DNA of 64,000 nucleotides, from positions 5,784,346-5,848,345 of the forward strand of contig NW_021167080.1 in the NCBI RefSeq assembly GCF_003711515.1, given 5' to 3'. Numbering within the stretch: the stretch's first letter is position 1; the number at the start of each line of letters is the position of its first letter. Positions 22,404-32,113 of this stretch are shown piece by piece. The DNA comes from Sodiomyces alkalinus F11 (lineage: Eukaryota; Ascomycota; Sordariomycetes; Glomerellales; Plectosphaerellaceae). The notes below the pieces were generated by a model that was not told the origin of the DNA, ran no database searches, and worked only from the letters and a program-made list of their open reading frames with translations. The position numbers and the translations under genes are program-made.

Positions 22404-23603
22404 CCGATGTCGGTGGCATTCTCGTACTCGTCTCAAACGGGATGGTTGGGACGGTCGATAAGAGCTAATAGGTGAGATGAGATACAAAGGGGGGAAGACG
22501 TAAGCCCGGCAGGTGTGAGAACGCTTCTCGTGGCGTTGTTCCTTTCCGCATGAGGCGACGCTGGCCGTCCTCTCGTTGTCGCGAGGCGTGTGGGCTGGAG
22601 CCGGGGGAGTGCCAAAATCAAACTCATGACACCCCCTTCTTCCTCATACCCATTACCATGACTTGCTAGTAACTTTCTCGACAACCGGGATTTGGTCGTG
22701 ACAAGGCCTCAGCTGCAGGACTTCATTGATCCGGCGATTAACCCCCCCTTACTTCTTGCATCCGAATGTATTGCTGTGGGTTCGGAATCATATACAAAGG
22801 ACTTGAGGAGAGTATCAAGGTGGTGAAGGCAACGAGGACGAAAAGCCAGTAGAGAGGTTGAGAGATGAACGATATGGTAAAGATGGCTGCACATACGAAG
22901 TAGGCATCTCATACGTTTACTCAGTGCCTTGTGTATCGTCCATGGCATTGGGAAGTCAATGTTTCTGCTCTGCAATATGCCACTTTGATGATCCCGGTGA
23001 TAACGCTTTTATGATTAGCCCCTGAGTTCCAGGCTGGTTCTTCATGTGTACAACTGTACGGATCTGCGTTGCCGGTCTGTTGTAAGATGCCGAGGCACAT
23101 CTACCTCGGTGGCATGGGACATAAGTGTTACGTATCCGTACTATGTACCCTGTATTCCGGGCTAAGTATTTGTACCTGTTCGGAGTACCTCCACCAGTTT
23201 TTTGCCCTCTTCAGGCAGTCACAGCAGAACATGGTACAGCCGTTAAGCTACGCATGTAAGTATCAAATACTTGGGAGACTAGCGCGTACTGGTTCGGCAT
23301 GCGCTTCGTCTCGTGGTGTCGTGTTCGTGCGTACCTTTAGGTACCTAGGTAATCAGGGAGAGCCGTTCGTCCCTTCCTCCTTGCTATCGCGATCAGAACC
23401 TCACCCTCTTGCGTGGTCATCACGCCTCTACCAGCTTTCTACCTTATTTCCTTTCGACTGTTATTTCTATGATCCAATCTTTGTTAATTACATGTCGACA
23501 ACTGCCACATTCATCTATTGATGATGTCAATGCTGTAATCTCGATTGCCATAACCTCCCCTCTGTCGCAACGCAACACTCGTTCGCCCTGAACCGCTTTT
23601 GCT
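22404..23603. other. Intergenic, no gene seen
   Basis: This is the 3' flank of the Zn2Cys6 gene and the promoter of PEX16. It carries a TAGGTACCTAGGTAAT palindromic word near 23339 of the type found in other intergenic regions of the window. The small frames here lack motifs. Confidence 0.55.
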
Positions 23604-24861
23604 ATGTCGACGCCGGCAGGACCACCGGCCAAGGCCGGGCGTCCATCACGAACCTCTGCTGTGGGCAACATCTTCTCTCTGCCGCCGCGATGGCTTCAGT
23701 CCTACGACGACTTCATCACCAAAAACGCTAGCCAAGTGTCGCAAATAGAATCGGGCTTGCGATCGCTAACCTACGTCATTCCCGGTATTGCCCCCTCCTC
23801 CAGGCAACCTCCACCGTTAGAGGGCCAGCTTCAGTTCTCTAAGGTATCTATGTGCTGACCTTCACCCGACAGGACGCTTCCGCGATGCCGAGCTGGCGTC
23901 CGAAACCATTCACTCGAGCGTGCAACTATTATCTCTCTACCACGACACCCTCCTCATGCGAGCCCTCTCCCGCCTCCCCATCTCAAGGATACCATCACCG
24001 CACGGCCGATACACCAAGTTCTGGTCCCAACGCAGCCCCGTGTACCGGAGGATAGCATTGCTCTTACAGATGGTCACGTACACCCAGCTCTTGTGCGAAA
24101 TGGCGGCGAAGAGGAAAGGCGGGGAGCGGCAGCGGTGGCGCGTTGTTGTCTTGCTCGAGGCCATCAAGGCCTTTTGCCGGTTGCTTCTGCTACGCATTAC
24201 TCGAGTGCGACCTCTCGTTACGCCGGTGCTCCCCGAGCGTGAACCGATTCCTGAGGAGGCGGACGAGAACGCCGGTGCGGAGCTGAACGAACTGATAGGC
24301 GCCACATCGGACGACAATGACAATGACCATGCGGCGGAAGCTGACACCGACGCGGTCAAACCCCACGAGAAGGAGTGGCCCATGCCTCGAACGGGAATGA
24401 GCCTCCCGTCGCTGCCAAAGCCTGACGACATCAGCGGCTACCTGCTGAGCAAGGTATTGACGGCCGATGATATTAAACCGGCTCCCAAGCTTCTGAACCA
24501 GGCTCAGGGATCGGCGCAGGCTGCGGAGGTGCTTCATATTCTGGCGCCGTTGGTGTACGCTATCGCCCTCGCGCGGTCCAAGAACAAGCACGCCTGGACA
24601 CCATGGCTCATGGGGTTAAGCGTCGAGTATGTGGCACGTCAGCTGCGGGTCCGCGACTTCCGAACCACACCGCTAGAAAGGGAGGAATGGAACAAGAGGG
24701 GTTGGGCGATGGGCTGGTGGGCGATGCGGGGAGCATTCTACGACAGGGTCACCAAGGGGTTCGTCGAGGGACTCCGGTCCCGCGTTCCCAGCCTCGTGGG
24801 GGGCATTCTGGAAGATTACGAGTACCTGTGGGAAAACTACTACTTCAGTACCAGCGCGTAA
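23604..24861 (+). CDS. pex16: Peroxin-16 (PEX16)
   Basis: Two exons (23604-23784, 23873-24861) give 389 aa. PEX16 is an integral peroxisomal membrane protein that acts early in peroxisome biogenesis, recruiting PEX3 and membrane proteins. The N-terminus reads WLQSYDDFITKNASQVSQIESGLRSLTYVIPGRF, where the splice restores PGRFRDAELASE. The middle carries family wording RYTKFWSQRSPVYRR and LLLQMVTYTQLLCEM. An acidic insert follows (about residues 215-255), then HILAPLVYAIALAR. The C-terminus ends with the conserved LEDYEYLWENYYFSTSA. Length and order match fungal PEX16. Confidence 0.95.
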
Positions 24862-25015
24862 AAATAATACACCAGCTCAGCAGCTACTCGCCCGCCCTTG
24901 CATGACGGCTTTTCTGTCAGAAACTCTCGCGAGTCCTTGGAGGAAGAACTGGAGAAAGTCATCTCCCCCAACCGATACCGTGGGTCCTCAATTGGTCGGT
25001 CGTTGTCTCCCGGAA

Positions 25016-25054
<39 letters not shown>

Positions 25055-25504
25055 GCGTGCCGATATCACTTCTGGGCACACCAACGCACGAGCGGGTTTT
25101 ACTCCATATTATGTGCGGGACAAGACATCCCCCATGCACGCCGAAAGATGGATGGAACTCCGAAGTAATGCGTTTCGCCGCTCGTAGCGTCGAGTTAAAA
25201 GGCAAACAAAGTTAAAAATAGCATTCGCTGCGCAGATGAATACCCTCTACACTACCAGGCATGATCCCAATATAGCAGAGTAGAACTTGGTCATGAACGT
25301 GTATGGGAGGAGACCATGCGCCAACAGCTCGGGCCGATCGTACGAGACCTGCTTCATACACCAATGTCTTTTGTCAGGTGCGTCGATTAATCAACAGCTG
25401 AACGAATAGCTGCTTGGTGCCTTCGATGAATGGCGATTGCGATTGTTGACTCTGGACGAGCGAGTTGCGGTGTGACTGACCATCCGTGCGGAACAAGCTC
25501 ACCT

Positions 25505-25543
<39 letters not shown>

Positions 25544-26349
25544 TTCTTCCCACACTAACGAAGTGCGAATACGAAAACGAAGCCTGTATGTAGACCATCG
25601 CCATATCTCCGAATGGGATGGGCTAAAGAACTTCGGGGAGCCCGACGACCTGGGTGGTCGGTCGCTTAACGCGGGCCGTCGCGATCCACATCACAGGTTT
25701 ATTGGTTAAACGTGACTATTGACCTGCTTAATAAACTAGTGGTCCGCGAGCCTCCAAGATTGATGGGCAACCTGCTTCGAACTTCGAACTCGGGAGCAGC
25801 CAAAGGAACGATGAGCCAGCCAGGGATGACAAAAGGCACATGTGGAAGAGGCTCTCACAAGCCACAAAGACGCCGACGTCCACCCGAGAACCCTCAAACG
25901 GAACCGAACTGACCTATATTCGGCGAAGACCCTGTTTTCAGGTGATGTGCCCTGGCCAGACCTTTTTGGTCGCTAGTGAGGGAAGAAAAAAGAAAGCGTT
26001 TCAACGCAACTCCAGCCACCGGTCTGAGACATTCACTCACACCTATTTCCTGGTTGTACTCCGTACGTTGTATCTCTGGACCTTCGTTTGAGTCAAGAGC
26101 TAGCCGCAGCAGTGCTGGCAGTGCTGGGCATGCAGATTTTACCCGCCTTGTGCCACTTCATTGGTCTGCACTCCGTCGCGCCCCCAGATCTACCAACGCC
26201 GATCCATCGAGTTGTTCTACTGTAGTGAAGGGGAGATAGACCGCTGGCATGATGGTTCAGGGCATCGTGATGGCTAGACCGTTACCGTATGCCGCAGGGG
26301 ACACTGTAACAACTCGACAGAGTCCCCATAAAATTAGTAGGTAAACTCT
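24862..26349. other. Intergenic with simple repeats
   Basis: No gene is visible. A (GA)n microsatellite lies at about 25024-25050 and an uninterrupted run of 36 C occupies 25506-25541. The frames at 25712-26239 show no motif. Confidence 0.6.
25506..25541. repeat. Homopolymer of 36 C
   Basis: Thirty-six consecutive C bases are flanked by ACCTA and TCTTC. Homopolymers of this length are prone to copy error and to length mis-calling during assembly. Confidence 0.95.
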
Positions 26350-26544
26350 TATCAGATGCCACTACACACTTATCGGGGTGTGATATACTATATTATATTA
26401 GACGTGTAGAGTACCTCGATCCTATATATCCACACTTATTTCCCCTAGGTTTTCCCTATAGTTAGACATTCCCACAGAGTACCTTTTACTCTGCTTCAAT
26501 GCATACACATATCTTTTTACGTACTTTATTTATGTGCTGACACA
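26350..26544. repeat. Solo copia LTR with 5-bp target duplication
   Basis: The segment matches the LTR at 7767-7959 along its whole length (TCAGATGCCA..., TTATCGGGGTGTGATA, AGACGTGTAGAGTACCTCGA, CCTATATATCCAC, ...GCTGACA). It begins TATCAG where the intact terminus would be TGTCAG. The direct repeat ACTCT flanks it at 26345-26349 and 26545-26549. No internal retrotransposon sequence is attached, so it is a solo LTR left by recombination between two LTRs. Confidence 0.85.
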
Positions 26545-26549
26545 ACTCT

Positions 26550-27380
26550 ATAAGGTAGGCATGAAAATAAACACCCGTACGCTGTAGTACATGAATGTAT
26601 ATGTAAATACGCTAGTAGCAAACAAAAAGTCTATGACGTAATGATGAGCTAATAAGCTGCGAGGAAACCCGTGCCGAGTCCAGTCCTGTCCTCTCCCCCC
26701 ACTGCCAACTACAGTGTAGAGGCTCCGCGATGCTTGCCCCGATCGCCCTCGCCCGCCCACGCCCACTCCGATCATCTCGGTCTCTTAGTCGATTTTTCTT
26801 GCCATTGGAGGTTTCTGTTTCTCTGGAAGTTCTCGAGGCCACGGATCGTGACCTCGAGTCGAGATTGCCACTTCGAAGCTCCGGGTTGACCGGGATAACC
26901 CCCAAAGACGTCGCGTTGGATTTCAGTGATGTTTGCTTGAGCCGCATGGAGGGGGAGAAGAGGGGTAATACGAAGTAGGTGAACCCTAATGATCCAGACC
27001 AGCATGCCAACGGGCCTCCGAGGCTTTCGCCGTGGGCACACTGTCTCCCATCGTCTGGTCTGCACCGGTAGGAGGCGCGTTACCGTTCCTGAATACGCTG
27101 GGCTGTGGCTCCTCTCACATGCCATCCCACACCGCACTCGCCACGAACGCTTAACTCCGGGTACTCAAATTGGTAGTTTCCGCCTCGCGTGGAAGTCCAT
27201 TTTGTCTTGCTCGCCTTGGGAGCCTTTTATTCTTCTACCTCTTGCCATCCGGTATATTGCCTACTTGAATGCACCGTCTGCTTCGGATGCCCTACGGACA
27301 TGAGCCAGCCCAGCGGCACAGCCCGCACACGGCCATAGTTTTGAGAAGGGGTAGCTTGCCAATCCCCCTGGACACCCGTT
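26550..27380. other. Intergenic, no gene seen
   Basis: Overlapping short frames on both strands show no domain. This includes the upstream region of the gene starting at 27381. Confidence 0.5.
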
Positions 27381-29552
27381 ATGCTCTCTACGTTCCCCAG
27401 CATCTTCAGCTCAAAATATCTGCACCTCCTGTCAGTGGCCGCCACCCCCTTTCCCCCAACTCCTATGCTCGAACGTCAAGCCGAGGACGCGGAGGCTTCC
27501 TTCCTCCCGAGCCTTCCACTGTCCTCTGGCTGGATCGGCACAGTTCTACCCGATGCGCCAGCTGAAACGGTACAGGGTGGGCATCTCCTCGGACAAGACA
27601 GCGAGACTAGCATGGACCTTGGAACAGAGCTCCTCCCCGCAAATCAGTCTTGGCCCGGTGCTCCCGATTCCGCCTCGGCATATTTGCACGCCGCGCAGCC
27701 TCCCAATCTGATCGTCGACCCGAACCAGCTGTCAACCCCCGACCTGACTCGGCCGAAGGAGACGACTATCAGGCTCTATGGAAATGTAGCAGAGCATCTG
27801 CGCAACTTGAAAGAAGAGGACAGTCGGCGGATGCAGCGCACCGATAGTTCAACGTCACTCTTCGAGGAGAAGGGCGCACCGACGCGAATATTCGATTCCG
27901 TATGCATCTGCGCCGGTTACAGAGATAAAGGTCCTTCGATGGGATGGAGCTTCGACTACTTCGGCCTATCGGGGGACGGGAAGCGACGGGGCTACGGGGA
28001 CGGTGTTGGATGGAGGGGGCAGGAATCAGAGGCCACCCTCCCACCAAATCAACGTCCACCCGCGGAAGTGCCGTTTATTTGCCAGTTGTGTAACCTCCGG
28101 TGGACGGGGTCCCTCTATCCGGACAGGATGTGGCGATTGAGCACGGAAGAAGAGCGCGACAGACGGCTACTTGTCAGTAATAGCTTACCGTTCTGGAAGC
28201 GATTTCCTTTGCAAGGGAATATTCTTCTTTTCTTTCTTTCCTCTTTTCCTTCTTCATTTTCATCTCCTTTTTTTTCTTCGTTCTTTTCTTTTTTCTTTTC
28301 TCTTTTGTTTATATATCTTGACCTTGCTTTCTTACTTCGCATCGCACTGACTGACCTCTCGACACTGCTAACAATATCACCACCCACTTGCAGCGTGCAC
28401 CGCGCGATCCGCTGAGGGACCCGGACTTTTCGCGGCCTGACTTCTACCAGGTAACCAGACAGTCTCCTGTTGCCTTTCGTACCCCCTTGTCGTTGTTGAC
28501 ATGCATGCTTCTGGTCCCATCGATGGCTGACTGTCGCTGTGCGGCGCCTAGTTTCAATGGTACCTGAAGCACCAACATGATCTCCTAGACCCCTGTGTCA
28601 GGGAAGTTTGCGGACAAAGTCAGCCGAAGAACCCTCACCAGGAAATCAAGCGCTTATACAGCAAGGGCGAGGACGGGAAGTTCAAGCACTGCTGCCCGCC
28701 TGGCCAGCTCGGCGATCCCAACGTGAAGGTCCATGATTTCCTCCGGGGCTTCTACTTTTGCCCTTTCGACAACTGTCCGAGTGTCTACCATACGCTGCCC
28801 GGAATCTCAGTACGCGCTTAATCCCCATTCTCCCTATTTGGTGTTCGGGACTGCGCCCACCTGTGCATCATGACCAAGCCCAAAGGCTAATGAAACGTTG
28901 TTTTCTTCTTCTCTTCTTTTTGCGCTGCCAGGAACACCTTTTCCACGCTGATATACACTACGCGTACCTCCAGGCCCTCAAAGAATGGGTTTCCGCGCGC
29001 AAGGACTTGAACTGGGCCGACCGAACTATCTGCTCGCGCCTTACTCGAATTTTCAACAACGTCGACAGCTCGGGAAAGATCACAATCATGTCTCAGTCGC
29101 TTACCCCTGACCAGGTCCTCACTCCAGCCGAGCCCTCGCAACATTGGAGGTGGATGGAGCGTCTCGATCGCCAGCCGAAGCCGAGAAAGGACAGGAAATC
29201 AAAGGCCTCTGCTGCCGCGTCGGCTCGGGGTCGTTCAGGGCGCGGAGCCGGAGCACCATCGTCGACCGCACATGATGTGTACGGGGGATACCGGCGACAA
29301 CACCAAGGCCCGTTTCAGGGCCATCACCATCGCCACCACCATCAGCCTCAGTACCAACAAAAGCAGTACCAGCCCCAATTCCAGCAATATCAGGGGTCGT
29401 CCCACCTACAGTATGAGCAGCAGCGGCAGCCGCCGCACCTGCACCGACCTTCTCAGAACTCTCACCAACAGTACCCGCTTCAAGCGCAGCAGCTTCCGCA
29501 ACAACAACAACCGCAGCAACAACAACCGCATCCGTACTACCACCATCCATAA
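27381..29552 (+). CDS. Cys/His-rich protein of unknown function with Gln/His-rich tail
   Basis: Four exons (27381-28172, 28394-28450, 28552-28809, 28932-29552) close in frame to 575 aa; all three introns are phase 0 with standard ends. I do not recognise the family. The N-terminal 230 residues are low complexity. A middle region has paired cysteines (FICQLCNLRWTG, then PCVREVCGQ, then KHCCPPG) and a C2H2-like unit FYFCPFDNCPSVYHTLPG continuing ISEHLFHADIHY, interrupted by the last intron. A basic patch (PKPRKDRKSKASAA) and RGRSGRGAG follow. The tail is Gln/His-rich (HHHRHHHQPQYQQ, QQQQPQQQQP). Zinc and nucleic acid binding is a guess from composition. A later ATG (about 27465) could be the true start. 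Confidence 0.75.
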
Positions 29553-30435
29553 CCAGCAGTCCCAACCCCCATCACCACATAGCTAAAGCAACAAAGCTAC
29601 TCGCATACAAAAGTGGATAAGAAACAAACATACACCTATCCAGCTAACCTAACCATGCCCACTATCCAGATAAGGAAGGGGTGGCAGGAGACAGGAAACC
29701 GAGAGGACAGGGCTACTATCAGCAGATCCTGATGGATGCAACCGCCCATTACCAGCAATATCATCTTCTCCTCTCCGGCTTGCTTCCGATATACGAATCG
29801 CTTCCTCTTGGTGGACTTTCTTTTCTTCTTTTACTTGTCCAGCATACGGTCTTTCTCGATCTTCGGGCGCTCACTTACATACGGGCGGCGTTCTTGTTTG
29901 TTCATCTGAGATACCACAGTTTCTCGTACACCTGCTCCGATACACGTTCTAGCGAAATTCACATTTATTGCATACTCCTTTGCATCTCCGCCAAAAGTTG
30001 CCCAGTGACACTGGACCGATCTGCCTCGTCTGGTTGTTTCCATGGTTGCAATGTATGAAGTTCTCTACTACTATGCTGATACAAGTTTGCGCCAACACCT
30101 CTCAAAAACAGAGCCGACGGATGAGTATTACCGAAGACGGATTCTTGAAAGTTTAACTCGTCTTTCTCCTTTCTCCATCATGATTATGGTGTTTCTTCTT
30201 CCGGCACATCGTGACTGAGTCCCTTGTATTTCTTTATTTGCACTACCACACTACGGTTGCGCATAAAACCAAAATTTAGTCCGGTTTCAGGCCTGCAAAA
30301 CAAAACCAGACTCAACCGGAAAGAAGGGGGAGGGGGGGGGGGAGAAGAAGAAAAAAGGTCGGAAGCAGACACAGCACAGGCTCGCCATATTAGGACACGA
30401 CAGGCAAAGAAGCAATACGAGCCAAACATAACGCG
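29553..30435. other. Intergenic, no gene seen
   Basis: This is probably the 3' untranslated region of the preceding gene followed by spacer. The 125-codon frame at 29681 has no motif. Confidence 0.5.
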
Positions 30436-30444
30436 AAAAAAAAA
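30436..30444 (-). terminator. RNA polymerase III terminator (T9) of tRNA-Ile
   Basis: On the minus strand nine T residues begin immediately after the discriminator base A of the tRNA-Ile gene. This is the standard Pol III stop signal. Confidence 0.9.
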
Positions 30445-30480
30445 TGGTCCCAGAGAGGCTCGAACTCTCGGCCTTCGCAT

Positions 30481-30502
30481 CACCTAGTACACTGTGGTAT
30501 TG
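30481..30502 (-). other. Canonical tRNA intron (22 nt, after position 37)
   Basis: The segment lies between A37 (30503) and A38 (30480) of the tRNA-Ile anticodon loop, the standard position cut by tRNA splicing endonuclease. Confidence 0.85.
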
Positions 30503-30513
30503 TATTAGTACGA

Positions 30514-30573
30514 CTGGGGAGGGATTAGTGATTTTGCTCTGTCGACTGGAGGAATGGATGGATCGCAACATAC
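30514..30573 (-). other. 60-nt spliceosomal-like insert inside tRNA-Ile, between bases 26 and 27
   Basis: On the minus strand the insert begins GTATGT and ends CCCCAG. It has CACTAATC about a dozen bases before its 3' end, matching the 5' splice site, branch site and 3' splice site of short introns in the protein genes of this window. Sequence on either side is tRNA (GAGCG before, TCGTA after). It is not at the normal tRNA intron position. I see no obvious helix that would form the bulge-helix-bulge needed by tRNA endonuclease. Confidence 0.75.
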
Positions 30574-30600
30574 CGCTCTAACCAATTGAGCTATGGGACC

Positions 30601-31518
30601 GGACCGGTTCGGGTACTGTCCGAGCGCATGGAGTGAGGTATAAATTATTGACAGACCGGAATCAACCCGCGCGATGGGGCACAAAATCGCCTAGTATTTG
30701 GGTGATGCCGAAGATGAGGATCCCCGAATGCATTGCAGACGGAACCAGGGGACAGAGCCAAGATGGGGGAAAAGAGAAGAGAAGGATCTTGGTGGTGACT
30801 TTTAAATATAAGTCTCAGTCCCACCTGTACGGATACTTTGTAGTACCGGTACGAATATTAGGTATGGCGAGGCCGGAAGGAACGTGTTCTTGGATCCGAT
30901 TCGATAGCGGGTAATTTGCCCGGCTCTTTTTTTCTCCTTTTTTCTCCTTTTTTCTCTATTTTTTTATTTTATTTTCCTTCTTCAACAACTCTGGCCTATT
31001 CTCGGCATCCTTTTCTACCATCCTGACAGAGCCCAAACCCCAGCCTGTATCCAACTCTGGTCACTCTCTGGGCCACCTTTTCCGGCGGCCTAACAAGTGT
31101 CTCTTCTGTTGCCTCACCAATTTATGTTACAATTGTCATCTATTATCATTCTTTGTTCTTGAACCTTCCTCTCCTTTATGTATTTACTCTAGGGACTTCC
31201 GCGAGCAAATCCGGCTTCTCCAAATCCCTCCTTCATCAGCAGCTGTTCCTCCAAGTATTATGTTATGCATGAAAATATCACGCCTGTCCTGTTCGAGATC
31301 TTCCGTCTGATGCTGGAGCTCTTCACTTTTACACGGCAAGTTCCTTCACTCTAGGTCGACGTTATGCCCAATGGTCGCTCACCGGTGGAAGTGTAGACGG
31401 TCTTGGCCTCTTCTAGAGTCGTCGAGCTCACCTCCCAAGGGCAAGGCATACAGGACCCACCTTCTGACCCTGATGTGAAGCCTCGGAGTTCCTTTGTGTT
31501 GAAATCGAGTCCTAACCC
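30601..31518. other. Intergenic, no gene seen
   Basis: This is T-rich DNA with TTTTTTCTCC repeats near 30927-30960. I see no supported frame. Confidence 0.55.
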
Positions 31519-31527
31519 CGGATCCAG

Positions 31528-32104
31528 GAGTAGCGGTATCCCGTGTACCCCCTTCTGGTCTTCCGCATAAGCGTATCCTATTTAGGATCCCCTGCTAAGT
31601 GTTTTCGTCGGCTAGGAAATTAGTGTCTATGCCGAAAGTCCCGGTACATCGTAAGATCGTGGACTACTAGGTCGCTAGAGGTACTATCTAGGTATCTAGT
31701 CACTGTAATTAGCTAGGGGGGTACCTAAACGATACCTAAGACTACCCACGCATCAGCCTAAATTCTAGGCCGTGATAGTATACCTTTACGGACTTAAGCA
31801 GGGTTTCGTGTGTTAAAGCCCTTAAGGGCGTAGGCGGTTTCGGACAAGGGAAGGACATTATAAGATTTTAAGGCTCGAGATCAATGAAATTATCTTTAAA
31901 ATAGCAGCGAATTCGTACGTTAAAGTATCTAAGGTAAGTCGGGTAAAAACTCTTCGTCTTCTTCGTGTCCACGATCTTACGATGTACCGGGACTTTCGGT
32001 ATAGACGCTGATTTCCTAGCCGAGGAACGCCCTCGGGCAGCGCGGCCTAAATAGGATACGCTTATGCGGAAGACCAGAAGGGGGTATGCGGGATACCGCT
32101 ACTC
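31528..32104. mobile_element. MULE-like foldback MITE, 577 bp, 9-bp target duplication
   Basis: Long inverted repeats (roughly 31528-31675 and 31965-32104) enclose an A+T-rich, non-coding middle. The left end reads GAGTAGCGGTATCCCGTGTA and the right end is its near-perfect inverse (TATGCGGGATACCGCTACTC). The flanks are an exact 9-bp duplication, CGGATCCAG, at 31519-31527 and 32105-32113. Its terminus aligns with that of the element at 18323 (GAGT..., then ACCCCC, TCTGGTC and TTCCG/CTCCG), so both belong to one family. Confidence 0.87.
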
Positions 32105-32113
32105 CGGATCCAG

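Larger units (their letters stand above)
30445..30600 (-). tRNA. tRNA-Ile (anticodon AAU) with two insertions
   Basis: On the minus strand the acceptor stem GGTCCCA (30600-30594) pairs with TGGGACC (30452-30446). The D-arm is GCTC-AATTGGTTA-GAGC and base 26 is G30574. The anticodon stem TCGTA (30513-30509) pairs with TGCGA (30479-30475) around the loop CTAATA...A, anticodon AAT. The variable loop is AGGCC and the T-arm GAGAG-TTCGAGC-CTCTC. A 22-nt intron follows position 37, as in many eukaryotic tRNAs. A further 60 nt lies between bases 26 and 27. Removing both restores a standard 73-nt tRNA with all stems paired apart from one G-T wobble. A-box-like (TAGCTCAATTGG) and B-box-like (AGTTCGAGCC) promoter sequences are present, and T9 terminates transcription. 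The identity is firm; whether the gene is expressed is unknown. Confidence 0.9.

Noticed and set aside
29681..30058. 125-codon plus frame downstream of the Cys/His-rich gene
   Set aside because: No motif and composition like a 3' untranslated region.
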